From positions 1,798,001 through 1,862,000 of the forward strand of contig NZ_CP064338.1 of NCBI RefSeq assembly GCF_015476235.1: DNA of 64,000 nucleotides, given 5' to 3'. Within the stretch, counting starts at the first letter, position 1, and the number at the start of each line of letters is the position of its first letter. The DNA comes from Caldimonas thermodepolymerans (lineage in GTDB: Bacteria > Pseudomonadota > Gammaproteobacteria > Burkholderiales > Burkholderiaceae_C). Both the position numbers and the translations under genes were made by a program. The notes beneath the pieces are model-generated. The model searched no databases. It was not told where the DNA came from and was given only the letters and a program-made list of their open reading frames with translations. Positions 42,631 to 53,342 of the stretch are shown here, in pieces.

Positions 42631-43344
42631 TCAGGGCTGCAGCAGCCAGCCGATGCCGGCCAGCAGCGCCCCGGCGGCGGCCAGGCACAGGCCCAGCAGC
42701 ACCGGCCGCAGCCCGGCATGGTGGCCGAGGAAGCCGCCGAGCACGAACAGCTCGGCGATCGCGATGCCGTAGGCTAGGTGCAGGCCGTCGGCCGCCCACC
42801 ACAGCGGCAACACCGCCGGCAGCAGCCCGGCCAGCACGATCAGCAGCACGGCGCCGGCGGCCTGCAGCTCGCCGGCAAGGCCCAGTTCTTCCTGCTCGGT
42901 GTCGCGCACGCGCGCCCTCATGCGGTGGAGGTCGTGCGGCGAGACCTGCTCGACCAGGCTGGGCGGCAGTTCGTGCCGCAATTCATCGACAAAGGCGTCG
43001 GGGGAGGTTGCGCCGAGCAGCTGCTGGCGCAGGCGCTGGCGCGCTTCGCGCGCGGCCAGGTTGCGCCGCAGGAAGACCACCGCGCAGACGCCGCTCCAGG
43101 CGAGTGCCGCGGCCAGCGCGCCTTTCGCCGTGGTCGACGCCGGGCCCCCCGCGATCGCGAAGGTGCCGGTGAACAGGATGGTGACCAGCAGCCCGCAGGC
43201 GATTTCGCCCGCCCGCTGGGCCCGGTCCAGCCAGTGACGGCGACGCGGGCGGCGTTCGTCGCGCGCGATGCCGAACAGCAGCCCGGCCAGCCGCGATACG
43301 GCGTTGGCCTTGCGTCCGACATCGTGTAGGTCACTGCCGTGCAT
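42631..43344 (-). CDS. Membrane protein, VIT/CCC1-like
   Basis: 237 residues with about five hydrophobic segments: two around residues 50-75 and 82-100, a soluble helical insert (~105-155), then two or three more at the C-terminus ending GALLAGIGWLLQP. This order (two TMs, acidic cytosolic insert, three TMs) is that of VIT/CCC1 iron-manganese transporters, but the canonical metal-binding glutamates are not clearly present. Convergent with the acylase gene, 10 bases apart. Confidence 0.5.
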   Translation of the reverse strand: MHGSDLHDVGRKANAVSRLAGLLFGIARDERRPRRRHWLDRAQRAGEIACGLLVTILFTGTFAIAGGPASTTAKGALAAALAWSGVCAVVFLRRNLAAREARQRLRQQLLGATSPDAFVDELRHELPPSLVEQVSPHDLHRMRARVRDTEQEELGLAGELQAAGAVLLIVLAGLLPAVLPLWWAADGLHLAYGIAIAELFVLGGFLGHHAGLRPVLLGLCLAAAGALLAGIGWLLQP

Positions 43345-44008
43345 CGCGCGCTTGCTCCTCGAGGTTCCTTCGGGCCGGTCCGGGCCTGCCGGGCGTCAGT
43401 ATGAGGGGCTTCGCCTGCCTGCGAAAGCTGTCAGGTCTGCGAGAGCACGTCTTTTGCCGTCGGGCGTGTCGAAAGCGGCACGAACACAGCGAGCCGGTAG
43501 CGTTTGGTCACACCTGACGGACTGGTCCGGTGCCTGCGGGGTCGGTCGCGTCAGGCCATGCAAGACGGATGCCCGACCCTCACGCTGGCTGCTGCCGCTG
43601 CGCCCGCAGGGCCTGGGCTGCCTGCACCATGTGGCGCAGCGCCTGCCGAGCGGGGCGTCCAGAACGACGTCGACGACGAGTACGGGGCCGCCAAGCGCAT
43701 CGGGGCAGGGGGCCGTGGCGCGAGCTGTACGCCACCAGGCCCCAGTCGATTGCGGGCCAACCCGAGGTCGCGGAGCTGGGCGAGATCATGCGCACCCGGT
43801 GCGCAAGGCTGCTGCCGGGCACCGAACTGCTGCCCCGAGCGGGCAGTCCTGCGCCCGGCCGTGGAATGCTTGACAAAAGGCCGCGGCGGCGTCTGATGGC
43901 AGGGGGGCGACCCGGATACCCGGTGCGCCGCTTCCACCCTATGATCTACTGCTTTGCCTCGTGGAGGGGGCGGGGCCTGGCTTGAGCCGGAAGGATCGAG
44001 GGAGCGAG
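43345..44008. other. Non-coding or degraded stretch
   Basis: About 660 bases with no convincing gene. Several overlapping frames are open because of the high GC content, but none has a good start, a recognisable domain or a natural protein composition. A stretch near 43720-43900 (WRELYATRPQSIAGQPEVAE in one frame) could be the ghost of a gene. The last ~100 bases should hold the promoter of the fecR-like operon. Confidence 0.5.
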
Positions 44009-44905
44009 ATGTTTCGTCGAGCGATGCTGCTGCTGACCTGCTGGCTGCCCGCGGTGACGCTGGCGGCGGGGGCGGAGGCGGTCGTGACCATACAGGAGGG
44101 GGAGGCCAGCCTGGTGCGCGGCGTCAACCGCCTGGCGATCGCCGAAGGCGTGCGGCTGCACCGGCAGGACGTGGTCGAGACCGGGGCGTCCACCGGGCTG
44201 CTGCGCCTGGAGTTCGCCGACGGCACCATCGCCGACCTGGGCCCGGACACCGCGATCCTGCTCGCCCCGCGGCTGCGCGTCGCGCGCGGCGAACGACGTC
44301 CCGACCGGCTGTACCTGTTGCGTGGCTGGATCAAGCTGACGCCGGCGGCCGGCCAGCCCGCGGCCTTCGCGTCGCCACAGGTCGACCTGCAGGCCAGCGA
44401 AGGCGTCACCGTGTCGTACGTGAGCGCGGCCGAGAGCATCGTGTTTGCCGAGAGCGGCGGCGCGGCGCTGACGGTCCGGCAGGACGGCAAGGCGGCTGCG
44501 CGGGTGTCGCTGCGCAACGGCGAGGCCCACGCGCGGCGCGGTGCGGCGCCCGGGGACGTGCAGCCCCGCCCGCCGGCGGACATGCTGGAGCGCATGCCGC
44601 GCGCATTCCGCGATTCGCTGCCGGCGCGCATCGGTCGCTACCAGGACCAGGAGGTGCTGCCGCAGGAGCGGGGCACGGTGGATTACGACGCCATCCGCCC
44701 GTGGCTGCAGGCCGAGCGTGCGGTGCGCCTGCCGCTGGTCAACCGCTGGAAGCCGCTCGCCGAGGATGACGATGCGTTCCGGCGCCAGCTGGTCACGCAC
44801 ATGCGCGCCCACCCCGAATGGGACCGCGTGCTGTTCCCCGAGAAGTACCTGCCCAGGCCGCCGGTGGCGGCGTCCGGCCCGGTGGCCGTCCCGGCGTCGC
44901 GCTGA
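44009..44905 (+). CDS. FecR-domain exported protein
   Basis: 298 residues from MFRRAMLLLTCWLPAVTLAA, a signal peptide with cleavage near AGAEA. Residues ~25-130 form a FecR domain: VTIQEGEASLVRGVNRLAIA, VETGASTGLLRLEFADGTI and LLRGWIKLTP. The C-terminal third is helical. FecR domains act in the periplasm as signal receivers or polymer-binding parts. First gene of an operon with a heme-binding membrane sensor and a Ser/Thr kinase, so it may pass an envelope signal to them (inference). Confidence 0.85.
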   Translation: MFRRAMLLLTCWLPAVTLAAGAEAVVTIQEGEASLVRGVNRLAIAEGVRLHRQDVVETGASTGLLRLEFADGTIADLGPDTAILLAPRLRVARGERRPDRLYLLRGWIKLTPAAGQPAAFASPQVDLQASEGVTVSYVSAAESIVFAESGGAALTVRQDGKAAARVSLRNGEAHARRGAAPGDVQPRPPADMLERMPRAFRDSLPARIGRYQDQEVLPQERGTVDYDAIRPWLQAERAVRLPLVNRWKPLAEDDDAFRRQLVTHMRAHPEWDRVLFPEKYLPRPPVAASGPVAVPASR

Positions 44906-44961
44906 CCGGCACGCTGCCCGACATCCCGATGCGCATCCGACCGTATGAGTGAGGCCGCGCC

Positions 44962-45834
44962 ATGAAACTGCTGCTCAAGTTCAACCTGGTGTTCGTGCTC
45001 GTCTTTGCACTCGGCCTGGCAGGCGCCGGGTACGCCACGCGCGACCTGCTGCAGCGCCATGCCCAGGAGGAGGTGCTGGACAACGCGCGCATGCTGATGG
45101 AGAAGGCGCTTGCGGTGCGCGGCTACACCTCCAGGCAGATCGCGCCGTTGCTCGAGACGCAGATGAAGTACACCTTCCTGCCGCAGTCGGTGCCGGCCTA
45201 TTCGGCCACCGAGGTGCTGGCCACGCTGCAGCAGAAGTACCCCGACTACGCCTACAAGGAAGCGACGCTCAACCCGACCAACCCGCGCGACCGGGCGGTC
45301 GAATGGGAGGTGGACATCGTCAACCAGTTCCGCAACACGCCGACGCTGCGCGAGTTCGTCGGCCAGCGCGACACGCCCGGCGGCCGCTCGCTCTACGTGG
45401 CACGCCCGATCCAGATCACCGATGCGGCCTGCCTGCGCTGCCACAGCACGGTGGAGGCCGCCCCGAAGCCGATGATCGACCGCTACGGGCCGGCCAACGG
45501 CTTCGGCTGGATGCACAACGAGATCGTGGGCGCGCAGATCGTCTCGGTGCCGATGGCCGTGCCGATGGAGCGGGCCGACCGCGAGCTGCGCCTGTTCATG
45601 ATCCTGCTGACCGGCGTGTTCGTGCTGATCGGCCTGGCGCTGAACCTGATGCTGTGGAAGCTGGTGATCCAGCCGGTGAGCCGGCTGTCCAGGATCGCCG
45701 ACCGCGTCAGCCTGGGCGAGCTCGATGCGCCCGAGTTCACGACGCGCAGCCGCGACGAGATCGGCACGCTGGCCGAGTCGTTCACGCGCATGCGCAAGAG
45801 CCTGGTCCAGGCGATGAAGATGCTCGACGGCTGA
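44962..45834 (+). CDS. DUF3365 heme-binding sensor with HAMP domain
   Basis: 290 residues: N-terminal membrane helix (LLLKFNLVFVLVFALGLAGA), periplasmic DUF3365 domain (~30-205) with a single CLRCH heme c site at 157-161, a second membrane helix (~211-232), then a HAMP domain (~233-285). It ends after HAMP, with no kinase or cyclase of its own, so output may be through the next gene's Ser/Thr kinase. Tll0287-type DUF3365 proteins are thought to sense redox state or gas. Confidence 0.88.
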   Translation: MKLLLKFNLVFVLVFALGLAGAGYATRDLLQRHAQEEVLDNARMLMEKALAVRGYTSRQIAPLLETQMKYTFLPQSVPAYSATEVLATLQQKYPDYAYKEATLNPTNPRDRAVEWEVDIVNQFRNTPTLREFVGQRDTPGGRSLYVARPIQITDAACLRCHSTVEAAPKPMIDRYGPANGFGWMHNEIVGAQIVSVPMAVPMERADRELRLFMILLTGVFVLIGLALNLMLWKLVIQPVSRLSRIADRVSLGELDAPEFTTRSRDEIGTLAESFTRMRKSLVQAMKMLDG

Positions 45835-45852
45835 AGCCGGGGCGGGTGAGTG

Positions 45853-47253
45853 ATGCCACATCCTGAGCGCCTGGGCAAGTACCCGATCACCGCCGTCCTC
45901 GGCGAGGGGGCGATGGGGGTCGTCTACAAGGCCTTCGACCCGCACATCAAGCGGCCGGTGGCGATCAAGACCATCCGGCGCCAGCTGATCGAGGACAGCG
46001 AGCTGGGCCAGTCGGCCGTGGCGCGCTTCCGCAACGAGGCCCAGGCGGCGGGGCGGCTGCTGCACCCCGGCATCGTGGCGGTCTACGAGTACGGCGAGGA
46101 CCAGGAACAGGCCTACATCGCGATGGAGTACGTCGAGGGCCACAGCCTGGCGAAGTACCTCGCGCGCAAGGTGCGCTTCCCGGAAGCCGACATCCTGAGC
46201 ATCATGTCGCAGCTGCTGCAGGCGCTGGACCATGCGCACGAGCAGGGCGTCTGGCACCGCGACATCAAGCCGGCCAACCTGATCATCACGCGCCAGGGGC
46301 GGGTGAAGATCGCCGACTTCGGCATCGCGCGCGTGGATGCCGTGGGCCTGACCCAGGTGAACTCGGTGGTCGGCACCCCGGGCTACATGTCGCCCGAGCA
46401 GTACACCGGCCAGCCGGTCGACCACCGCGTCGACATCTGGGCGGCCGGCGTGGTGCTGTACCAGCTGCTGACCGGCCAGCTGCCCTTCAACGGCTCGGCG
46501 CAGAGCCTGATGTACAAGATCGTCCACGAGGAGCCGGTGTGGCCGTCCGAGCATGCCGGCCTCGCCTGGGCCCGTCGCTATGACGCCATCCTGGCGCAGG
46601 CGCTGAGCAAGCGGCCCGATGGGCGCTACGCCAGCGCGCTGGCGTTCCGCGAGGCGCTGCTCAGCCAGACCAGCGAACCGGTCCAGCCGGTCGTCTCGGA
46701 AGAAACCGTGATCATGGACCTGGGCCGTCACGAGGGCCGCAGCGCCGGCACTCCTTCACAGGGCGGCAGCGGAGCGGGCGCGGTGACCACGGCCCCGCCT
46801 TCGGGATGGGACGCCGACACGCTGTCGCGGCTGGAGGCGAGCCTGGCGAGGTTCGTCGGCCCGGTGGCCAAGGTGCTGGTGCGGCGGGCGGCACGTGACT
46901 GCGCCGACATTGACACGCTGGCGGCACGCCTGGCCGGGCACCTGCAGACCGACCAGGAGCGCGCGGCCTTCCTGCAGCAGACCGGCAGTCGCCCGAAGGC
47001 GCCCGGGCCGGCGTCCACCGGCAGCGGCATGACGGCCACGCTGGTGATGGACACCACGCGCCTGGATGCGGCCGTGGTCGATCAGGCCCAGCGCATCCTG
47101 GCCGCGCACATCGGGCCGATCGCGAAGATCATCGCCAGGCAGGCCGCGGCCCAGGCCGCGACGCGCTCGGCGTTCTTCGAGCTGGTGTGCGCCCGGATCG
47201 ACAACGAGGACGAGCGCGCCCGGGTCCTGGCCGAGCTGCGCGCCATTCCCTGA
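45853..47253 (+). CDS. Hanks-type serine/threonine protein kinase
   Basis: 466 residues. The N-terminal kinase domain (~8-270) is complete: Gly loop GEGAMGVVYK, Lys39 in VAIKTI, HRDIKPANL from residue 135, DFG at 155-157, and GTPGYMSPEQ. A Pro/Ser linker follows, then two related helical modules (FVGPVAKVLVRRAARDCADI and HIGPIAKIIARQAAAQAATR) at the C-terminus, ~80 residues apart. No transmembrane segment. A GTG three bases earlier is an alternative start. Sixteen-base gap from the heme sensor gene suggests one operon; no phosphatase is nearby. Confidence 0.93.
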   Translation: MPHPERLGKYPITAVLGEGAMGVVYKAFDPHIKRPVAIKTIRRQLIEDSELGQSAVARFRNEAQAAGRLLHPGIVAVYEYGEDQEQAYIAMEYVEGHSLAKYLARKVRFPEADILSIMSQLLQALDHAHEQGVWHRDIKPANLIITRQGRVKIADFGIARVDAVGLTQVNSVVGTPGYMSPEQYTGQPVDHRVDIWAAGVVLYQLLTGQLPFNGSAQSLMYKIVHEEPVWPSEHAGLAWARRYDAILAQALSKRPDGRYASALAFREALLSQTSEPVQPVVSEETVIMDLGRHEGRSAGTPSQGGSGAGAVTTAPPSGWDADTLSRLEASLARFVGPVAKVLVRRAARDCADIDTLAARLAGHLQTDQERAAFLQQTGSRPKAPGPASTGSGMTATLVMDTTRLDAAVVDQAQRILAAHIGPIAKIIARQAAAQAATRSAFFELVCARIDNEDERARVLAELRAIP

Positions 47254-47263
47254 GCCGGGGACG

Positions 47264-47293
47264 AAAAAAGCCCGGCCGCACGCGGCGGCCGGG
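47264..47293 (-). terminator. Rho-independent terminator of opgGH
   Basis: Read on the minus strand: CCCGGCCG, loop CCGCGTG, CGGCCGGG followed by CTTTTTT. It lies just beyond the opgH stop and is also placed to stop the kinase transcript. Confidence 0.8.
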
Positions 47294-47314
47294 CCGGGAC
47301 GGGGAGGACCCAGG

Positions 47315-49603
47315 TCAGTGCAGCGTGCGGCTGTTGCCGCCGGCCGGGCGCAGGCTGTTGATCGCCAGCGCGTGCGGCGCGGCGCGCGGGCGGTCCATGT
47401 CGCGTGCCAGCTGGCGGCCGTAGACCTGGCCGCGCAGGATGCTGTGCCGCAGGCGCAGCTGTTCCAGGCTCTGCGGCTCGCTCAGGAAGCGCATGCGCTC
47501 CGTCGGTGCGAGGCTTTCGGCGCTGCGTTCGGCCGACAGGTCCAGCAGCAGCTGGCGGCGCGCCAGCGCGCGACGGCCGCGGTCGGTGTGGCGGTTGCCC
47601 ATCGCGGTGCGCACGAGGTCGAACAGGCTTTCGTCCTGCAGCACGTCGGCCCAGCGGGTCGGGCGCTGCTGGCGCGCCGCGTAGCTCCAGGCGTGGCGCA
47701 GCACGGCCGGGGTCCAGGTTTCTTCCGGGATGCGCAGCAGGCCGCGTTCGCTGACGCGCCTGCCCCGGCCCTCCTGGCTGGTGAAGACGGCCAGCGGCAC
47801 CGCCATCAGCAGCGGCAGCGCGATCGGCGCCATCCACAGCATCAGGGCCGGGTTGACGGCCGCGGCGGCCACGGCCGCGCCCAGGATCACCGAGGTGCTG
47901 GGCAGCAGCCGGCGGGCGGCATCGCGCCAGCGCAGGGATTCGGCCTCGCGCGGGGGCGACTTCCAGTCGATGCGCCAGCCGGTCAGGGCAGCGAACACGA
48001 ACACGCTGTGCGCCACCATGCGCACCGGCGCCTGCAGCACGGACAGCCCGGCTTCCAGCAGCGCGCTCTTGAGCAGCACCGCGGTGCCGCCGTAGAAGCG
48101 CTGCTCGCCGCGCAGCAGGATGCCGGCAATGCCCAGCACGCGCGGCAGCACCAGCATGGCCAGCGTGCCGACCCACAGGCCGCCGACGGCGATCGGCAGG
48201 CCGAACGCGGTGACGCTGGCGCCCAGGCCACCGGTGAGCCACAGCGCGACGCCCAGCACCACGAAGGCCAGCCACAGCGGTGCCGAGGCATAGGCCAGCG
48301 CGCCGGTGGCCAGCATCGCGCGGTGCACGGCGTGCAGGCCGGGCTCGGCGATCAGGCGCGCGTTCTGCAGGTTGCCCTGGCACCAGCGGCGGTCGCGCTG
48401 CAGCTCTTCCAGCAGGTTGGGCGGCTGCTGTTCGTAGCTGCCGGTCAGGTCGGTGGCCAGCCAGACGTGGTAGCCGGCGCGGCGCATCAGCGCGGCCTCG
48501 ACGAAGTCGTGCGACATGATCTCGCCGCTGAGCGCGCCGCGCCCGGGCAGCGGCGCCAGGCCGCAGTGTTTCATGAAGGGCTCGACGCGGATGATCGCGT
48601 TGTGGCCCCAGTAGTGCGACTCGCCCAGCTGCCAGTAGGCCATGCCCAGCGTGAACAGCCGGCCGGTGACGCGGCTGGCGAACTGCTGCGAGCGCGCGTG
48701 GATGGTGGCGTGGCCGACCGCCTGCGGCGCGGTCTGGATGATGCCGGCCTTGGGGTTGGCCTCCATCAGGCGCACCAGGTTGACCAGGCAGTCGCCGCTC
48801 ATCACGCTGTCGGCGTCCAGCACCACCATGTAGCGGTAGTTGCGTCCCCAGCGGCGGCAGAAGTCGGCCACGTTGCCGGCCTTGCGCTTGGTGCGGCGCT
48901 GGCGCCAGCGGTAGTAGATGCGGGCGTTGTCGCCCAGTGTCTCGCGCAGCTCGCCCCAGGCCTTGATCTCGGCGCTGCGGATGTCCGGGTCGCTGGTGTC
49001 GGACAGCACGTAGACGTCGAACAGCTGCTGCGCCCCGGAGTTGGCGAGCGATTCGCAGGTGGCGCGCAGGCCGGCGAACACGGTGCTCACGTGCTCGTTG
49101 CAGATCGGCATGATGATCGCGGTGCGCGCGTCCGGGCGGATCGGGTCGTGCCGGACGTCCTGCCTGGACAGCGCGTGTCGATCGCCGCGCAGCATCACGT
49201 AGAAGCCCATCACCGCGGTGAAGAAGCCCGCCGAGACCCAGGCGAACAGCAGCGCGAACAGCACGATCTGGCCGTATTGCAGGGCCGGGTGCTGGTAGGG
49301 CGGCTGCACCTGCGCCATCAGCGCGGTCGCGATGGTGGTGGACAGGGCGATCAGCGCCAGGAACACGCGCCGGCGCGTGATCGCGGCGCGTTCCCACGCG
49401 GCAAGCGGTGCGGCGGGCGCGGCGTCCTGGCGGCGCAGCAGGCCGGCCAGTCCGGCGGCCAGGCCGCGGAAGAAACCGTGCCACGGCTGGGCCGGCATGG
49501 ATGCCCGGCGGATCGGCGGCGCACTCGCGCCGGCCGTGGGGCCGGACGTGTGCGGCGGGGTGATGCCGCGAGGGCTCATCGGGGAAGAATGATGTTGCTC
49601 CAT
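47315..49603 (-). CDS. opgH: Glucans biosynthesis glucosyltransferase OpgH
   Basis: 762-residue inner-membrane GT2 enzyme that makes osmoregulated periplasmic beta-glucan from UDP-glucose. Catalytic parts: AIIMPICNEHVSTVFAGLRA, VVLDADSVMSGDCLV (DxD), and the QRDRRWCQGNLQN (QxxRW) motif; several membrane helices lie before and after. The ATG at 49603 overlaps opgG by 28 bases; a second ATG at 49579 (MSPRGITPP) would give a 4-base ATGA overlap and a 754-residue protein. Pairing with opgG confirms the role. Confidence 0.95.
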   Translation of the reverse strand: MEQHHSSPMSPRGITPPHTSGPTAGASAPPIRRASMPAQPWHGFFRGLAAGLAGLLRRQDAAPAAPLAAWERAAITRRRVFLALIALSTTIATALMAQVQPPYQHPALQYGQIVLFALLFAWVSAGFFTAVMGFYVMLRGDRHALSRQDVRHDPIRPDARTAIIMPICNEHVSTVFAGLRATCESLANSGAQQLFDVYVLSDTSDPDIRSAEIKAWGELRETLGDNARIYYRWRQRRTKRKAGNVADFCRRWGRNYRYMVVLDADSVMSGDCLVNLVRLMEANPKAGIIQTAPQAVGHATIHARSQQFASRVTGRLFTLGMAYWQLGESHYWGHNAIIRVEPFMKHCGLAPLPGRGALSGEIMSHDFVEAALMRRAGYHVWLATDLTGSYEQQPPNLLEELQRDRRWCQGNLQNARLIAEPGLHAVHRAMLATGALAYASAPLWLAFVVLGVALWLTGGLGASVTAFGLPIAVGGLWVGTLAMLVLPRVLGIAGILLRGEQRFYGGTAVLLKSALLEAGLSVLQAPVRMVAHSVFVFAALTGWRIDWKSPPREAESLRWRDAARRLLPSTSVILGAAVAAAAVNPALMLWMAPIALPLLMAVPLAVFTSQEGRGRRVSERGLLRIPEETWTPAVLRHAWSYAARQQRPTRWADVLQDESLFDLVRTAMGNRHTDRGRRALARRQLLLDLSAERSAESLAPTERMRFLSEPQSLEQLRLRHSILRGQVYGRQLARDMDRPRAAPHALAINSLRPAGGNSRTLH

Positions 49604-51102
49604 GTCTCGGTCAGGATGTCGTTGCCGTGTTGGAGGTAGCCCCGCAGCTCGACCGGCACGCCGGGTTCGAGCTGCTGGACGCGTACGGCCATCCGCCACG
49701 TGCCATTGGCCACGTTGCGGTAGACGTTGCGTTCGGTGATCCGGCCGTTGCGGTCGGCGCTGACGACGGCCTGCAGCGGGGCGTCCGCCGGCAGGGCCGC
49801 CAGCTCGGGGCCGGTGAAATCGACGATGAACTGGTGTTCGCCCGGTGCCAGCGGCTGCACGCCGCGTCCGGCACGGGTCTGCACCACCCAGCCGCCGGGC
49901 GGGCGCCGCTGCTCGTCGCCCTGCCAGTGCATGCGGTAGCGCAGTTCCAGCGGCTGGCCCGGTGCGGGCTGGCGATCGGGCACCCAGTAGGCGACGATGT
50001 TGTCGTGCGTCTCGTCGGGCGTGGGCAGCATGACCAGCTCGACGCGCCCCGGGCCCCAGTTGCCCATGGGCTCGATCCAGGCGCTCGGGCGGCGGTCGTA
50101 GCGGGCCTCGGCGTCCTCGTAGCTGGCGTAGGCACGGTCGCGCTGCATCAGGCCGAAGCCCTGCAGGCCGTCCATCGCGAACGAGGTGGGCAGGGGCCGG
50201 CGCGGGTTCTGCAGCGGGCGCCAGAGCCACTCGCCGCCGCGGGTGGCGACCATCAGCCCGTCGGAGTCGTGCACTTCGGGGCGGAAGTCCTCCGGGTGCG
50301 GCTGGTTCTCGCCGAAGAAGTACATGCTGGTCAGCGGCGCCAGGCCCAGCGTGGCGACCGGCGCACGCAGGTACAGCCGCGAGCGCACCTCGACCAGCGT
50401 CTCGGCGCCGGGGCGGATCTCGAACTGCCAGGCACCGGCCGCGCGCGGCGAATCGAGCAGCGCGTAGACCGTCAGCGACGTCGCGCCGGGCTCGGGCTTG
50501 CGCAGCCAGAACTCGGTGAAGCGGGGGAACTCCTCGCGTTCGGCCCCCACGGTGTCGATCGCGAGCGCCCGGGCCGACAGGCCGTAGTGCTGTCCCGCGC
50601 CCAGCGCGCGGAAGTAGCTGGCGCCGAGGAAGACGATCAGCTCGTCCTTGTAGTCGGGCCGGTTGAGCGGGTAATGCACCCGGAACCCGCTGAAGCCCAG
50701 GTCGCCCCAGTCGCGATTCCGAGACAAGGGCGTGCGGCCGTAGTCGAAATCGTCCGCATTGAAGGGGATCGTGCGCACGCCCTGCGGGGTGATCTCGTGG
50801 ATGCGCACCGGCTCGGTCTGCAGGTTGCCGAGGTGGAAGAACATCACCTCGAACGGCAGTCCGTCGTTGCGCCACAGGGCGCGCTCGGGCTTGAAGCGGA
50901 TGTCGCGGCGCTGGTCGTAGCTCAGCGCCTGCAGTTCGGCCGGCAGGGTGGCGGGGGAGGGACGGTACGGCTGCTGCGCCAGCTGGCGCGCGCGCCGGTC
51001 GAGCTCGTCAAAGCCGAAGGCGCTGGCCACCCCGGGCAGCGCGAGCGCAGCTGCCACGCAGACGACCATCCATCCGCCGGCCAGGCGGTCTCGTACAGGC
51101 AC
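49576..51102 (-). CDS. opgG: Glucans biosynthesis protein OpgG
   Basis: 508 residues with a signal peptide (WMVVCVAAALALPGVASAFG), so periplasmic. MdoG family blocks: YDQRRDIRFKPERALWR, FDYGRTPL, FLGASYFRALGAGQHYGLSA, and GGEWLWRPLQNPRRP. OpgG is needed for glucan branching or release after OpgH synthesis. Starts upstream of and overlaps opgH, so the two are one operon ended by the hairpin at 47264-47293. Confidence 0.95.
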   Translation of the reverse strand: MPVRDRLAGGWMVVCVAAALALPGVASAFGFDELDRRARQLAQQPYRPSPATLPAELQALSYDQRRDIRFKPERALWRNDGLPFEVMFFHLGNLQTEPVRIHEITPQGVRTIPFNADDFDYGRTPLSRNRDWGDLGFSGFRVHYPLNRPDYKDELIVFLGASYFRALGAGQHYGLSARALAIDTVGAEREEFPRFTEFWLRKPEPGATSLTVYALLDSPRAAGAWQFEIRPGAETLVEVRSRLYLRAPVATLGLAPLTSMYFFGENQPHPEDFRPEVHDSDGLMVATRGGEWLWRPLQNPRRPLPTSFAMDGLQGFGLMQRDRAYASYEDAEARYDRRPSAWIEPMGNWGPGRVELVMLPTPDETHDNIVAYWVPDRQPAPGQPLELRYRMHWQGDEQRRPPGGWVVQTRAGRGVQPLAPGEHQFIVDFTGPELAALPADAPLQAVVSADRNGRITERNVYRNVANGTWRMAVRVQQLEPGVPVELRGYLQHGNDILTETWSNIILPR

Positions 51103-51355
51103 TTGCGAATCCTTTCCCTGATGCGTTCGAGCTCTGTCGGATGCCCCCGGCCGGAGGGCCGGAAGCGTCCGGTCGTGACGCAGTTCGCAATGCCTGTGCC
51201 AGGCAAAAAAACGCCGTCAAATCAACGGCTTGGAGGGATGTTTCAGGGTTTTTCAGTAGTGTGACATCCCGGGCGGCCGGAATCCGTCGCCGATCGGCGA
51301 CAGGATTTCCGGCGGATCACCCAAGTGCCTGATTTTTCAGGGAAAAGTCCTGTCG

Positions 51356-52714
<1,359 letters not shown>

Positions 52715-52748
52715 GGCAGGCTCCTGGCGAGGACGGGCAGGGAGGGGT

Positions 52749-53342
52749 TCATGGCGAAGCCGGGCGCACGCCGGAGGCCGCCGGCGCCGGGGCCGGCGCC
52801 GGTCGGGGCGCCAAGCTGCGTTCGATGGCCTTCAGCGCTTCGAGTTTCTCGTTGAGCTGGTCGATGCGGCGCTGGCTTTCGCGCAGCTGCAGGTGCTGGC
52901 GGTCGACCTGCTCCTCGAGGCGACGCAAGTCGAGGAACCTGGCCAGCGTCATGCGCGCCATCGGCTGCCAGGGGGCGGCGTCGGGTTCGGTCGAGCGCGT
53001 CAGGCTCTCCAGCAGCGCGATGGCCTTGGGCAGGTCCCCGGGGATGCGGGTCTGGCCGAACACCAGCGCCAGTTCCAGCGTCGACACGGGCGTGACCGGG
53101 CTTTCGTTGAGCCGCACGATCTCCTGCTGCAGCTCGGGCAGCGACATCCGGCGCAGCCGTTCGGCGTACTCGAGCACGTGCCGGTTGGCCTGGTCCACCG
53201 GGTCCCGGACCGACACCGGAACCGGCACGTCCACGCGCACCGGCACCTTGACCTGCTTGACGTCGGTGACCTCGGGCAGGGGGGCGCAGGCGGTGGCGAG
53301 ACACACCAGGCAGCAGAACAGCAGAAGGGACCTAGGCAGCAT
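52749..53342 (-). CDS. qseG: QseG-like outer-membrane lipoprotein
   Basis: 197 residues with a lipoprotein signal peptide and lipobox LATAC (LLLFCCLVCLATACAP), so a lipid-anchored envelope protein. The middle is helical and the C-terminal ~60 residues form a coiled coil (EEQVDRQHLQLRESQRRIDQ) followed by an Ala/Pro tail. Sequence similarity to QseG cannot be judged by eye; the name rests on position between the kinase and regulator genes. The start overlaps the end of the kinase gene by 11 bases. Confidence 0.7.
   Translation of the reverse strand: MLPRSLLLFCCLVCLATACAPLPEVTDVKQVKVPVRVDVPVPVSVRDPVDQANRHVLEYAERLRRMSLPELQQEIVRLNESPVTPVSTLELALVFGQTRIPGDLPKAIALLESLTRSTEPDAAPWQPMARMTLARFLDLRRLEEQVDRQHLQLRESQRRIDQLNEKLEALKAIERSLAPRPAPAPAPAASGVRPASP

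Noticed and set aside
43504-43985. Several 80-150 codon frames upstream of the fecR-like gene
   Set aside because: All lack starts with ribosome sites and have shadow-like composition; treated as a non-coding or decayed stretch.
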